NCBI GenBank assembly: GCA_021654635.1
Contig: AP025179.1
Span: forward strand, 2,170,001 to 2,234,000
Length of the DNA: 64,000 bases
Source of the DNA: Mycobacterium kiyosense
GTDB taxonomy: Bacteria > Actinomycetota > Actinomycetes > Mycobacteriales > Mycobacteriaceae
Direction: 5' to 3'
Below the pieces are notes generated by a model, which saw only the letters and a program-made list of their open reading frames with translations, ran no database searches and was not told where the DNA came from. The position numbers were made by a program, and so were the translations under genes. Positions within the stretch are counted from its first letter, which is position 1. Every line of letters begins with the position of its first letter. Positions 47,499 through 57,864 of the stretch are shown here, in pieces.

Positions 47499-48887
47499 AT
47501 GATCTTCACACAGCACTACCTGGACTGCCTTTCTCAAGCCTCGTATTTCATCGGGGACGAGACCACGGGCCGTGCCGTGGTCGTCGATCCGCGCCGTGAC
47601 GTCGAGCCCTACCTCGAGCAGGCGGCCGAACACGGTCTGTGGATCGAGCGGGTCATCGAGACCCACATCCACGCCGACTTCCTGAGCGGTCACCTGGAAC
47701 TGGCGGCCGCGACCGGCGCGGTGATCTCCTACGGGAAGGACGCGAACGTCGAATTCGCGATCGATCCGCTGCACGACCGGCAGCGGATCTGTCTGGGGCA
47801 GGTCACTTTCGAGATCCTGTCGACCCCCGGCCACACGCCGGAGTCCATCTCCGTCGTGGTGTACGAGCACCCGGACGACGAGATTCCCTACGGTGTGCTG
47901 ACCGGCGACGCATTGTTCGTCGGCGATGTGGGCCGCCCGGATCTGCTCTCCCAGGAAGGAATCTGCGCCGACGATCTCGCTCGAACCCTCTTCCGGACGC
48001 TGCACGACAAACTGCTCAAGCTGCCCGACGCCACCAGGGTGTTCCCGGCGCACGGGGCCGGGTCGACCTGCGGCAAGCAGTTGTCCAGCGAAACCAGTTC
48101 CACCATCGGCGAGCAGCGCGAGACCAACTACGCCGCCCAGATCTCCGACGTCGACGAGTTCGTCGCCTCGCTGACGTCGGACCAGGCGGTGCAGCCGCGG
48201 TACTTCGAATACGACTCGCACCGCAATCGGCAGCGGCGTCCACTGTTGAACCAAGATCCGCCAAGCCCATTGGACCCCGGCGCGGTGGTCAGGCTCGCCG
48301 CCGGGGGCGCCGGCCTGCTCGACGGCCGCGAGCCGGAGAAGTTTGCGGCGGGTCATTTTCGTGGCGCCGTGAACGTCAGCCTGCAGGGGCGTTTCGCCGA
48401 GTGGGCCGGCGGGGTCTTGGACCTCGATCGGGACATCGTTCTGGTGGGCGATCCCACGCAGGCGCGGGAGAGCAGAATCCGCCTCGCTCGGGTGGGCTTG
48501 GACCGGGTGATCGGCCAATTGCACGACTTGGATGCCGTGCTGCGGGAACAGCCTGAGCTCGTCGAGCGAACCACCCGCTACACCACCGATGAACTCCGCC
48601 GATCTACCGGCTGGCTACAGATCATCGATGTGCGCGGAAAAGCCGAAGTGGCGGACGGGATGATTCCCGGCGCCCGGCACATCCCGCTGCCCGCTCTGGC
48701 CGAGTCGCGGGACGAACTCGACAAGTCAGCGCCGGTGGTCACCTATTGCGCGAGCGGGACGCGCTCCATGATCGCGGCCAGCCTGTTGCAGGCGTCGGGT
48801 TTCGTTGAGGTGGCGGACCTGGTCGGTGGGTTCGGTGCCTGGCAGGCGGCCGGTTTGCCGGTGGCCGGTGCCGCGGATCAGTCGTAG
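47499..48887 (+). CDS. Persulfide dioxygenase-rhodanese fusion (CstB-like)
   Basis: 462 residues in three parts. Residues 1-240 are a metallo-beta-lactamase persulfide dioxygenase with ETHIHADFLSGH, TPGHTPESI and GDALFVGDVGRPDL. Residues about 270-350 are a rhodanese-like domain without a catalytic Cys (IVLVGDPTQAR at the active-site position). Residues about 360-460 are an active-type rhodanese with Cys in VVTYCASGTRS. This is the CstB layout, which oxidises low-molecular-weight persulfides and forms thiosulfate. It links the sulfur genes to sulfane-sulfur detoxification. The 3' end overlaps mez. Confidence 0.9.
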   Translation: MIFTQHYLDCLSQASYFIGDETTGRAVVVDPRRDVEPYLEQAAEHGLWIERVIETHIHADFLSGHLELAAATGAVISYGKDANVEFAIDPLHDRQRICLGQVTFEILSTPGHTPESISVVVYEHPDDEIPYGVLTGDALFVGDVGRPDLLSQEGICADDLARTLFRTLHDKLLKLPDATRVFPAHGAGSTCGKQLSSETSSTIGEQRETNYAAQISDVDEFVASLTSDQAVQPRYFEYDSHRNRQRRPLLNQDPPSPLDPGAVVRLAAGGAGLLDGREPEKFAAGHFRGAVNVSLQGRFAEWAGGVLDLDRDIVLVGDPTQARESRIRLARVGLDRVIGQLHDLDAVLREQPELVERTTRYTTDELRRSTGWLQIIDVRGKAEVADGMIPGARHIPLPALAESRDELDKSAPVVTYCASGTRSMIAASLLQASGFVEVADLVGGFGAWQAAGLPVAGAADQS

Positions 48888-50524
48888 ACCGGAGCCCACA
48901 TGCTGTCGCGAATCGCTTGGCGCACATCCTGGTAGGTCTTGGTTGCCACCCCGTCGTCGACGGCGGCCTGGTAGACCGCCTCGGCCACCTGCGCTGAGAT
49001 GTCCCGCAAATTCCGTACGTCGGGCAGCAGCGAATCACCGGGTGCGATCGGATTCGCTTGGTGGGCAACGGCTTTCGCCGAAGCATGCAGCATCGGCTGA
49101 GTGATCCGCCGGGCCCCGGCGACGATGGTGCCCAGTCCGATACCCGGGAAGACCAGCACATTGTTGGCCTGCCCGATGGTGTAGGTGGTCCCTTGGTACT
49201 CGACGGGTGCCATCGGACTTCCGGTCGCCACCAACGCCTTGCCCGCCGACCACTGCACCAGGTCTGCGGGCATGGCCTCCATCCGCGACGTCGGGTTGGA
49301 CAGCGGGAAGATCATCGGCCGCTCACACGATTTGGTCATCGCCGCTATGACTGCGCGGTTGAACGCTCCGGACACCGCCGAACAGCCGAGCAGGACGGTG
49401 GGTGCGGCCAGTTCGATCGTCTCGACCAGTCCTACTCGCTGGTCGGCGCCCACGCCGAGGCGGGCGCGGTTCTTGGCGTACGGCACCTGAAAGTCCCGCA
49501 GGTCGTCCATGTCGTCGAACAGCAGCCCCTGCCGATCGATGGGCCAGATCTGTGCGGTGGCCTGCTCGGCGGTAGCGCCGTCGGCGATCATCGCGTCCCG
49601 AATCTGGTCGGCCACACCCAGACCCGCGGTTCCGGCGCCGAACACCACGATCCGTTGCTCGCGCAGCGGAATCCCGGTGATCTTCGACCCGCCGTAGACG
49701 GCCGCCAGCACTACCGCGCCGGTGCCCTGCATGTCGTCGTTGAACACGCAGTAATCGGCGCCGTAGGTGGCCAGGATCTTGCGCGCGTTGGCCGGCCCGA
49801 AATCCTCGAAATGCAGTATCGCCCTGGGGAACATGCGGTGGGCCGTCTCGACGTAGCCCCGGATGAAGTCGAAGTACTCGTCGCCGCGCCGGCGGGCGTG
49901 CCGGTTGCCCAGGTAGAACGGGTCGTGCAGCAGCTGTTCGTTGTCGGTACCGACGTCCAGTGACACCGCCAGTGTCCGGCGGGGGTCCACGCCGCCGCCG
50001 GCGGTGTAGAGCGCCAGCTTGCCGACCGCGATCTGGATGCCGCCGACACCCCAGTCGCCGATGCCCAGGATCGCCTCGGCATCGGTGCACACGATCAGGT
50101 CGATGTCGTCGGGGCCCTGCCCGAGTGTCTCGAACGCTGGGGCGATGTCGTCGGGTTCGTCGATGCTCAGAAACAGGCCGCGCTGCCCGCGGTATTCGTC
50201 GGAGAACCGCTGGATCGCTTCGCCCACGGTTGGCGTGTAGACCACCGGCATCAGCTCTGGCAGATGGTCGGTCAGCACTTTGAAGTACAGCAGTTCGTGG
50301 CGGTAGTGCAACTGCTCGAGCAGCAGGTTGCGGCCCAGATCGGTGGCCATGCTCTGCAGTTGGTGCCACACCCGGTCGGCCTGCTGGTCCAGGGTGAGCA
50401 CCGCCGACGGCAGCCGGCCGGTGAGCCCCAGCCGACGGCGCTCTTCATGGGTGAATCCCACCCCGCGGTTCAGGCTCGGTGTGGACAAGGCGGCCGGGAA
50501 TCGTGGCACGCAGGCATCGCTCAT
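48878..50524 (-). CDS. mez: NAD-dependent malic enzyme
   Basis: Oxidative decarboxylation of malate to pyruvate; in mycobacteria linked to lipid synthesis and gluconeogenic growth. 548 residues, the same as M. tuberculosis Mez. Marks are VVYTPTVGEAIQRFSDEYRG, the malate-binding GIGDWGVGGIQIAVGKL, FEDFGPANA and the dinucleotide fold VVFGAGTAGLGVADQI. ATG at 50524 chosen over an upstream start (50557) to match the known N-terminus. Converges on the CstB-like gene. Confidence 0.95.
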   Translation of the reverse strand: MSDACVPRFPAALSTPSLNRGVGFTHEERRRLGLTGRLPSAVLTLDQQADRVWHQLQSMATDLGRNLLLEQLHYRHELLYFKVLTDHLPELMPVVYTPTVGEAIQRFSDEYRGQRGLFLSIDEPDDIAPAFETLGQGPDDIDLIVCTDAEAILGIGDWGVGGIQIAVGKLALYTAGGGVDPRRTLAVSLDVGTDNEQLLHDPFYLGNRHARRRGDEYFDFIRGYVETAHRMFPRAILHFEDFGPANARKILATYGADYCVFNDDMQGTGAVVLAAVYGGSKITGIPLREQRIVVFGAGTAGLGVADQIRDAMIADGATAEQATAQIWPIDRQGLLFDDMDDLRDFQVPYAKNRARLGVGADQRVGLVETIELAAPTVLLGCSAVSGAFNRAVIAAMTKSCERPMIFPLSNPTSRMEAMPADLVQWSAGKALVATGSPMAPVEYQGTTYTIGQANNVLVFPGIGLGTIVAGARRITQPMLHASAKAVAHQANPIAPGDSLLPDVRNLRDISAQVAEAVYQAAVDDGVATKTYQDVRQAIRDSMWAPVYD

Positions 50525-50613
50525 GGGCAAGCTCCGTCCGTGACTGGGCGTAACCACGTCACGGTATCGCCCATCGGGCGCGATCAGCCCATCAGATGCC
50601 CGGAAACGGTTGG

Positions 50614-50796
50614 TCAGAGACCAGAGACCGACTTGTCTACGTCGGGGTTGGAGTGGCCGTATTCGGTGGCATCACAGACGCACAATTGCGAGACATCGTT
50701 GGTCCAGCGCCGTAATGCGGTTTCGCGCCTGCGCTTGAGATACTGCGCGTACACCTTGTCGCGCTGATTCTGCGAGAAGGCCAGGTCGAGGTTCAC
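50614..50796 (-). pseudogene. Decayed copy of the nitrate reductase flavoprotein tail
   Basis: The stretch NLDLAFSQNQRDKVYAQYL, then RRWTNDVSQLCVCD, aligns with [19 protein letters not shown] and [14 protein letters not shown] at the C-terminus of the adjacent nitrate reductase fusion. Many substitutions and the loss of the NADP-domain end show decay. Upstream of 50796 the frame no longer matches. The rest of 50525-51031 has no gene I can support. Confidence 0.6.
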
Positions 50797-51031
50797 CGGC
50801 AAGCCGGCCCAGGAGACCTGGTCGGCGGTAGTGCTGTCGTTGCCCTGGCGCGATCGGCAGTGCAGCGGACAAGCGGGCTTCTGCGCGGTCCCGTTAGAAC
50901 CGTCCTGATTGCGACCCACGAAAAACGCCCCTTCCGGCGAGTGCGTATTCCATTGGGTGCATCGTGCGACTGCCATGTTTCAGCAGACGTCGCTCGACGT
51001 TTCCGCCGTATTACAGATCCCGGTCAGGCTG

Positions 51032-54000
51032 TCAGTAGACGTCGCGGTGGTAGCGCTTGTCGGCGCGCAGGCTCCGGACGAAGTCGCCGGCCGCCTCGGG
51101 GCCGAGATTGCCGTGCTCGGCGGCGATGTCGCGGATCGCCTGCTCGACATCCTTGGCCATCGGGTTCGCGCTGCCGCAAACGTACAGGTGAGCGCCGTCC
51201 TGCAGCCACCGCCACAGGTGCGCGCCGCGGTTGCGCATCAGGTGCTGCACATAGATCTTGTCCCGCTGATCCCGGGAAAACGCCAGATCCAGTTCGGTGA
51301 GCAGGCCGTCGGCGTGCATCGCCTGAATTTCTTCGCGGTAGTAGAAATCGGTGGCGGCGTGCTGCTCGCCGAAGAACAGCCAGTTGGGCCCGGTGTGGCC
51401 GAGCGCACGTCGTTCCTGCAGGAAACCCCGAAACGGTGCGATCCCGGTACCCGGGCCGATCATGATCATCGCTGTCTGCGGATCACTGGGGGGCCGGAAG
51501 TTCTTCGAGGTCCGCACGTAGACGGCGATGCGGTCGCTGGGGGAGCGGTCGGCGAGGTAGGTCGAACACACGCCGCGCCGCGCGACCCCGCGGAAGTTGT
51601 ACCGCACCGGCGAGACGGTGAGGTGCACTTCGCCGGGGTGTTGCTTGGGGCTGGACGAAATTGAATAGAGCCGTGGCTGAAGCGGTTTGAGGATGGCCAG
51701 CCATTCGTCGGCCGACGCGGCGACGGGCGCCTCGGCGAGCAGGTCCACCGATTGGCGTCCCCACGACCAATCCGCCAGCCGCGCTTTGTTTTCCGGCTTC
51801 ATCAGCTCGTCGAGTTGGTCTGCGGCATCCGCGTCGACAGTCCGTTCGCGGACGAACCGCAGCAGATCGGGGCTGATGTGGGCGATCTCGAACCGGTCGG
51901 TGAGCGCGTTGCGCAACGACATGGACCCGTGGCCGGCGACGTGCACTTCGGTGTCGCCGTCCAACCTGTTCACGGTCAGCCATTCGTCGACGAACTCGTC
52001 GTTGTTGTGCGGCCAGACGCCGAGCGCGTCACCGGCTTCGTATCTGACCGATTCCTCGGGAAGGTCGAACACCAACTGCCGCACGTCTTTTGCTGATTGG
52101 GGACGGCTCAGGGTGGTGTTGCGGATCACGTCGGTCACCAGCGGGCGCTGCTTGGAATACTGCGGGGTCTCGCCGACGGCCGGGCTCGGCGACGTCCCGA
52201 CGGCCGGCGGCGCGGCGGCCGTCTCGGTGGGCATCGAGGTCAGCTTTTCTCGCACGTCCTCGAGCCAATGGGTGGCGGCTTGCTCGTAGTCGGGCTCGCA
52301 GTCTACGCGGGCTGCGATGCGGGTCGCGCCGAGTTCGGCGAGGCGGGCATCGAGTTTTCGCCCGTATCCACAGAAGTCGTCGTAGTTGGAGTCGCCGAGC
52401 GCCAACACGGCGTACCGGGTTGCGGTCAGGCGCGGCGCGTCGGCCGCCGACAGCGCGCGCCACAGTCCGACGCCGTTGTCCGGGGGGTCGCCGTCACCGG
52501 TGGTGCTGGTGATCAGCAGCAGTTCCGGTGTGTCCGGCAGCCGACCCACCGGGAATTCGTCCATGGCGTGCAGGGTGACCGGCACGGCGGCGTCCCGCAG
52601 CCGCGCGGCGACGTCGGCGGCGAGGTCCTCGGCGTTGCCGGTCTGGGACGCCCACAACACCACGGTCGAGGCCCGTTGCTGTTCCTGGGGTGAGTCGGTC
52701 GCCGCAGGCCGGGGTGCCGGTCGCTGCGCCGCGGCTTCGACCTTGGTCAGCGTGACCGCGCAGGCCTTGTATTCCGGCTGACGGGACACCGGATCGACGG
52801 CATCGTTGGTGACGGCGTTGATCGAAAGGTATTCGCCGAAGACGTCATTCCAGTGGAACGGCGCAAAGCAGTTTCCGGGGCGCACGCGATCGGTGCAGAC
52901 GGCGGGCAGCACGGCGCGACCGCGACGGGAGGCGACTTCCACCTGGTCTCCGTCGCAGATCTGCAGGCGGGCCGCGTCTTCCGGATGGATTTCGACGAAC
53001 GGGCCCGGGTTGAGTTTGTTCAGTCTGGCGACCTTGCCCGTCTTGGTCATGGTGTGCCACTGGTGCGGCAGTCGCCCGGTATTCAGCAGCAACGGGTAGT
53101 CGGCGTCGGGCATCTCCTCGGGCAGCAGGTGCGGACGGGCGTAGAACACCGCGCGACCGTCCGGCGTCGGGAACGCCAGTCGCGGTGCGTGACCGTCGTC
53201 GCGGAGGTGCCGGTTCTGGCTGATGCCGTCGTTGAGGTAGCGGATCGGGTTTCTGTCGGTCTCCGCATCGGGTGGGCAGGGCCATTGCACCGGCGTGCGG
53301 CGCAGCCTTTGGTAACTGACGCCGCGAATGTCGTAGCCGGTCTGCGGATTCCAGAATGCCTTGATCTCTTCGAACACCTGCTCGGCGCAGGAGTACCCGA
53401 AGGCGTCGGAATAACCCATTGCGCAGGCGATTCGGTCGATGATCCGCCAATCGGGCAGTGCCTGTCCGGGCGGGTCGACCGCCTGCTCGAACAGGGTCAG
53501 GTTGCGTTCGGAATTGACCATCACCCCTTCGGATTCGGTCCACAACGCGGCCGGCAGCACCACGTCGGCGTACTCGTTGGTCTCGGTCCGCAGAAACGCG
53601 TCCTGGGTGATCACCAGTTCGGCCTTGTCCAGGCCGGCCAGCACCGTCTTGCGGTTGGCAACGGTGGCAACGGGATTGGTGCAGATGATCCAGCATGCCT
53701 TGATCTGGCCGTCGGCCATGCGGGAGAACATGTCGACGACGCCGGCGCCGACGTCGGTGCGCAGCGACCCGCGTGGGATGCCCCACCGATCCTCGGTGAA
53801 TTCGCGGTCTTCGGCGCTGGTGATCGTGCGCTGACCGGGCAGACCCGGTCCCATGTAACCCATTTCGCGCCCGCCCATCGCGTTGGGTTGCCCGGTCAGC
53901 GAGAAGGGGCCGCTGCCGGTCCTGCAGATCGCGCCGGTGGCCAGGTGCAGATTGCAGACCGCGTTGGTGTTCCAGGTGCCGTGGGTGCTCTGGTTGAGTC

Positions 54001-54920
54001 CCATGGTCCAGCAGGTCATCCAGTTGGCGGCCGCACCGATCCAGCGTGCCGCGGTGCGGATGTCCTCGGCCGGGATGGCGGTGATCTCGCTGACTCTGTC
54101 GACGGTGAACTGTTCGAGAAAACTCGGCATGGTCTCCCAGCCGGTGGTGAACTCGGAGATGAATTCATGGTCTATGTCCCCGTTTTGGACGATCAGCTGC
54201 AGCAGTCCGTTCAGCAGCGCAAGATCGGTGCCGGGGGGCGATCTGCAGGAACAGGTCGGCCTTGGCGGCGGTTGCGGTGCGCCGCGGGTCGACGACGATC
54301 AGCTTGGCGCCGGCCTTGACCCGTTCCATCATGCGCAGGTACAGAATCGGGTGGCAGTCGGCCATGTTGGCGCCGATGACGAAGAAGACGTCGGCGAGGT
54401 CGAAATCCTGGTAGCTGCCCGGGGGGCCGTCGGCGCCCAGCGAGAGTTTGTAGCCGGAACTCGCGCCCGCCATGCACAGCCGCGAGTTCGACTCGATCTG
54501 GTTGGTGCCGATGAATCCTTTGGTCAGCTTGTTGGCCAGATACTGCGCCTCCAGCGAGAGCTGCCCTGACACGTACAGGGCCACGGCGTCCGGGCCGTGC
54601 TCGTCGATGACGTCTCGTAACCGTTGGGCGGCGTGAGTTATCGCCGCGTCGGTGTCCACGCGTTCCAGCGGTTGGCCGCGCTCGGCTCGCAGGTAGCCCG
54701 ACTCCGCGCGACCGGATGCGTTTAGGACGTCGGCGGTGGTCGCGCCCTTGGTGCACAACCGGCCGTGATTTGCCGGATGGTCTTCGCGGCCAACCGTTTT
54801 CGTGATGGTTCGAGTATGATTCGAAGCGCTTTGCGGGCCCGTTGTGACCTGCAGCACCAGTCCGCATCCGACGCCGCAGTAGGCGCAGACGGTGTTGACG
54901 GCGCCGGTGCTGTCCGTCAC
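51032..54920 (-). CDS. Assimilatory nitrate reductase fused to diflavin (sulfite-reductase-type) reductase (frameshifted)
   Basis: About 1295 residues. Residues 1-690 are a molybdopterin-bis-MGD nitrate reductase with a [4Fe-4S] site ([10 protein letters not shown] ... LCTKG). From about 750 there is a flavodoxin-like FMN domain ([16 protein letters not shown]). From about 925 a CysJ-type FAD/NADPH module follows ([48 protein letters not shown]). NADPH electrons can thus pass to nitrate in one chain. One extra base in a six-G run at 54233-54238 breaks the frame; with five the join reads [17 protein letters not shown] at 54920. Confidence 0.9.
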
Positions 54921-55281
54921 TACTGCCCCCTGCTCACGCCGGATGTCCTTTTCGGTCGCTCGGCTGTATCGCGGGCAATGCTGCGCCGACGATGTTTCGG
55001 CTCACCGCGCACGAGGTTTCATCCGCTTTACGGTCTGCTCCCAGCGCAGGTGCTACGGCTGTGCGGGGCCGGAAACCGGCGGGCAACAGCGCGGTTCCCG
55101 CCACTCGGGCGCGATGGTCGCTGCCTGCGTTGCCAGCACTGCCGAACCTACCCGCGGTTCGGCCCCTGCAAAGCTCCCACCTGCGGTTTCAGCGAAACCT
55201 GACGGACATTCACAGGCCCCATCCAGGCGGGCTGTCGCCCACCGGCACGGCCGTCGTGACGCGCTTCGCTAAGCTCGCGAC
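54921..55281. other. Intergenic region, nitrate reductase / lppP
   Basis: 361 bases between divergent genes. It should hold the nitrate reductase promoter and the lppP promoter. No clear gene, RNA or palindrome is seen. Confidence 0.5.
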
Positions 55282-55773
55282 GTGCGTCGTCGGTTCGTCA
55301 CGGTGTGGGTGATCCTGGGTTTGGTGGTCGCCGGTTGCGGCGACAAGCCGCGGGCTGCTGCGCCGGCCAAGCCGGACACCTGCAAGGAGTCTGACGGCCC
55401 GACCGCTGAGACGGTGCGCGGGGCGATCGCCGCCGTCCCGGTCGAGGTGCCTGGGTCGAGTTGGGTGGAGATCGCGCGCGGCCACACGCGCAAGTGCCGA
55501 CTGTATTGGGTGCAGATCATCCCCACCATCGCCGCCGAATCGACGCCGCAGCAGCTGTCGTTCTTCGACCACGACCGACCGCTGGGTTCGCCGACCCCGA
55601 ACCCGAAGCCCTACATCTCGGTGCTGGCTCCCGCCGACGACACCGTCACCGTCCAATACCGTTGGCGCGTCGGCAATGACGAGGAATGCTGCCCGAGTGG
55701 TAGCGGCACCGTGAAGTTCCAGATCGGGCCAGACGGCAACCTCAAGGCACTGGGGCCGATCCCGCACCAGTAG
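55282..55773 (+). CDS. lppP: Lipoprotein LppP (LppP/LprE family)
   Basis: 163 residues. The lipobox LVVAGC follows a short hydrophobic signal. The mature protein has the LppP_LprE pattern with four Cys (DTCKESDGPTAETVRGAIAAVP, RKCRLYWVQ, EECCPSG) and ends LGPIPHQ. Matches my memory of Rv2330c closely. GTG start at 55282. The function of the family is not established; LprE is linked to virulence. Confidence 0.92.
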   Translation: MRRRFVTVWVILGLVVAGCGDKPRAAAPAKPDTCKESDGPTAETVRGAIAAVPVEVPGSSWVEIARGHTRKCRLYWVQIIPTIAAESTPQQLSFFDHDRPLGSPTPNPKPYISVLAPADDTVTVQYRWRVGNDEECCPSGSGTVKFQIGPDGNLKALGPIPHQ

Positions 55774-55822
55774 CCCCGCAGCGCCGATCACGTTGGGGGA
55801 CAGGCGAATAGGGCGCGGAAAC

Positions 55823-57760
55823 TCAGTCGGGCAGGTTCTCCGGATGCAGCATCTCGGCGTAACGCAGCGGCTCCGGGATGCCGAACCCGTCGACCAGGGT
55901 CTTGGCGTGCGGGCGTAGCACCCGGCAGCGGTCGTTGATGCCGCGGGTGACGGCCTTGGCCCGTTCGGTCGACAGGTACGTGTGCTCGATGAACCAGGCT
56001 TTGTCTTCCTCGATCACCGACAACGCGTACAAGTCGCACACCACTTCGAGCAGTTCGCGGGCGTCTTCATCGGGGCAGGCGTCGATGCCTGCGACGAAAG
56101 CTTCCAGCACCACCCGGTCGATGTGCGCCTGCGCGGCGTGCAGCACGTGATCCTGCACCGCGTTGAACGCGTCGAACTCCGACATCTCCTTGGACTTGCC
56201 CTGCAGTCGCCGCGCCACCGAGGACAGCAGATAGTCCTCACGATCCTCGAACATCTTGACCTGAGTACCGCGGTTGAACAGGCTGCCTTCCTCTTCACTG
56301 TCCTGGCGTGCGTCGATGATCCGCTGCATGATCGCCTCGGCCGCAGTGCGTTTCATGACCCGGTCGCCGACGGTGTTGGCCGCGAACCGGACCCATTCCA
56401 CCGGGCTCATGCTCTTGATGTCGTCGGCGTAGGCGGTGAGCAACTCCTTGGCCACCAGCTGGGTCAGGACGTGGTTGTCTCCCTCGAAAGTGGTGAACAC
56501 ATCGGTGTCGGCGCGCAGCGCGATCAGCCGGTTGTCGGCCATGTAACCCGCGCCGCCACACGCTTCACGAGCCTCCTGGATAGCCCGCGAGGCATGCCAG
56601 GTGTTGGCCGCCTTGAGGCCCGCCGCACGCGCCTCCAGCTCACGTTGTTCGTCGGCGTCCACGACGTCGGAGGTTTGCAGGTCATGGCATTTGGAGACCA
56701 GTTCGTTCTGCGCGAACTGCAGCGCATAGGAGCGCGCGATCAATGGAAACAGCCGGCGCTGGTGCACCAGGTAGTCCATGATCAGCACTTCGCCGGCGCC
56801 GTCGGGCGCCTCGAACTGCCTGCGCTGCAACGCATATCGCGTGGCGATGTCCAACGCGACGCGGGCCGCGTTGCCGGCGCTGCCGCCGACCGTCACTCGG
56901 CCGCGGATCAGCGTGCCGATCATCGTGAAAAATCGCCGGTTGGGGTTTTCGATCGGCGAGCTGTAGGTACCGTCCTCGGCGACGTCGCCGTACTTGTTCA
57001 GCAGGTTCACCCGCGGAACCCGGACGTGGTCGAACATGATGCGTCCGTTGTCGACGCCGGGCAGGCCACCTTTGTAGTGGCAGTCCGACGTGGTCACCCC
57101 CGGCAGGTCGTTGCCGTCGGCGTCGCGGATCGGCACCAGCAGGCAGTGCACCCCGTGGTTGACCGGCTCGCCGTCCTGGTGGGTGATCAACTGCGCGAAA
57201 ACCGCTGCGATGGTGGCGGTTTCGGCGGCCCCGCCGATGTAGTCCTTGCGTGCGGTCGGGGTTTCGGAGTGCACCACGAACTCTTGGGTCTCGACGTCAT
57301 AGGTTGCCGTCGTCTCGAGTGACTGAACGTCGCTGCCGTGCCCGGTCTCGGTCATGGCGAAACAGCCCAGCAGGTCGAGGGTGATGATGTCCTGGATGTA
57401 GCGGCCGTGTCGTTCGGTACCCAGATTTTCGACGGCGCCGCCGAACAGTCCCCACTGCACGCCGGCCTTGACCATCAGCGACAGATCCGACATCGCCAGC
57501 ATCTCGATCATGGTGACCGCCGCGCCGACGTCGCCGGTGCCGCCGTGCTCCTTACGGAAGCCTTCGTCGGAGATGCCCGCCGCTGCCATCAGCTGCATCT
57601 GTTCGGCCACCTTCGCGCGGGCGATCACCGTGTTGGGCGTGTAGTGCGGGCGGAACGCCTCACCGCTGAGGGTTTTCCGCGTCTGGTTCTTCACGTCCCG
57701 CCAACGCCCGTCCAACGCGTCGCGCAGATGCTCGGCAGTGCTTTTGTTCTGTGGCGCCAT
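55823..57760 (-). CDS. Acyl-CoA oxidase/dehydrogenase-like flavoprotein
   Basis: 645 residues, longer than ordinary acyl-CoA dehydrogenases (about 390) and close to four-domain acyl-CoA oxidases. The FAD-contact region is CFAMTETGHGSDVQSLETTA. The C-terminal half holds the REACGGAGYMADNRL motif and the catalytic-base region FTTFEGDNHVL, followed by an ACOX-like helical domain. The ATG at 57760 gives MAPQNKSTAEHLRDALDG. Lipid beta-oxidation role is likely; whether oxygen or an ETF is the acceptor cannot be told from sequence. Confidence 0.88.
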   Translation of the reverse strand: MAPQNKSTAEHLRDALDGRWRDVKNQTRKTLSGEAFRPHYTPNTVIARAKVAEQMQLMAAAGISDEGFRKEHGGTGDVGAAVTMIEMLAMSDLSLMVKAGVQWGLFGGAVENLGTERHGRYIQDIITLDLLGCFAMTETGHGSDVQSLETTATYDVETQEFVVHSETPTARKDYIGGAAETATIAAVFAQLITHQDGEPVNHGVHCLLVPIRDADGNDLPGVTTSDCHYKGGLPGVDNGRIMFDHVRVPRVNLLNKYGDVAEDGTYSSPIENPNRRFFTMIGTLIRGRVTVGGSAGNAARVALDIATRYALQRRQFEAPDGAGEVLIMDYLVHQRRLFPLIARSYALQFAQNELVSKCHDLQTSDVVDADEQRELEARAAGLKAANTWHASRAIQEAREACGGAGYMADNRLIALRADTDVFTTFEGDNHVLTQLVAKELLTAYADDIKSMSPVEWVRFAANTVGDRVMKRTAAEAIMQRIIDARQDSEEEGSLFNRGTQVKMFEDREDYLLSSVARRLQGKSKEMSEFDAFNAVQDHVLHAAQAHIDRVVLEAFVAGIDACPDEDARELLEVVCDLYALSVIEEDKAWFIEHTYLSTERAKAVTRGINDRCRVLRPHAKTLVDGFGIPEPLRYAEMLHPENLPD

Positions 57761-57864
57761 TCTCCGACGGTAACCCGTTACGCGCGCCGCCGAAACAAAG
57801 TGGGTCCATCGACTCGGCTGTGTCGTGGAATCATTGGGGCAGCACGGCGACGGAGAGAGCAGCA

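Noticed and set aside
54921..55281. Small plus-strand frames between the nitrate reductase and lppP
   Set aside because: Arg/Ala-rich composition, no ribosome site and no hydrophobic or motif pattern.
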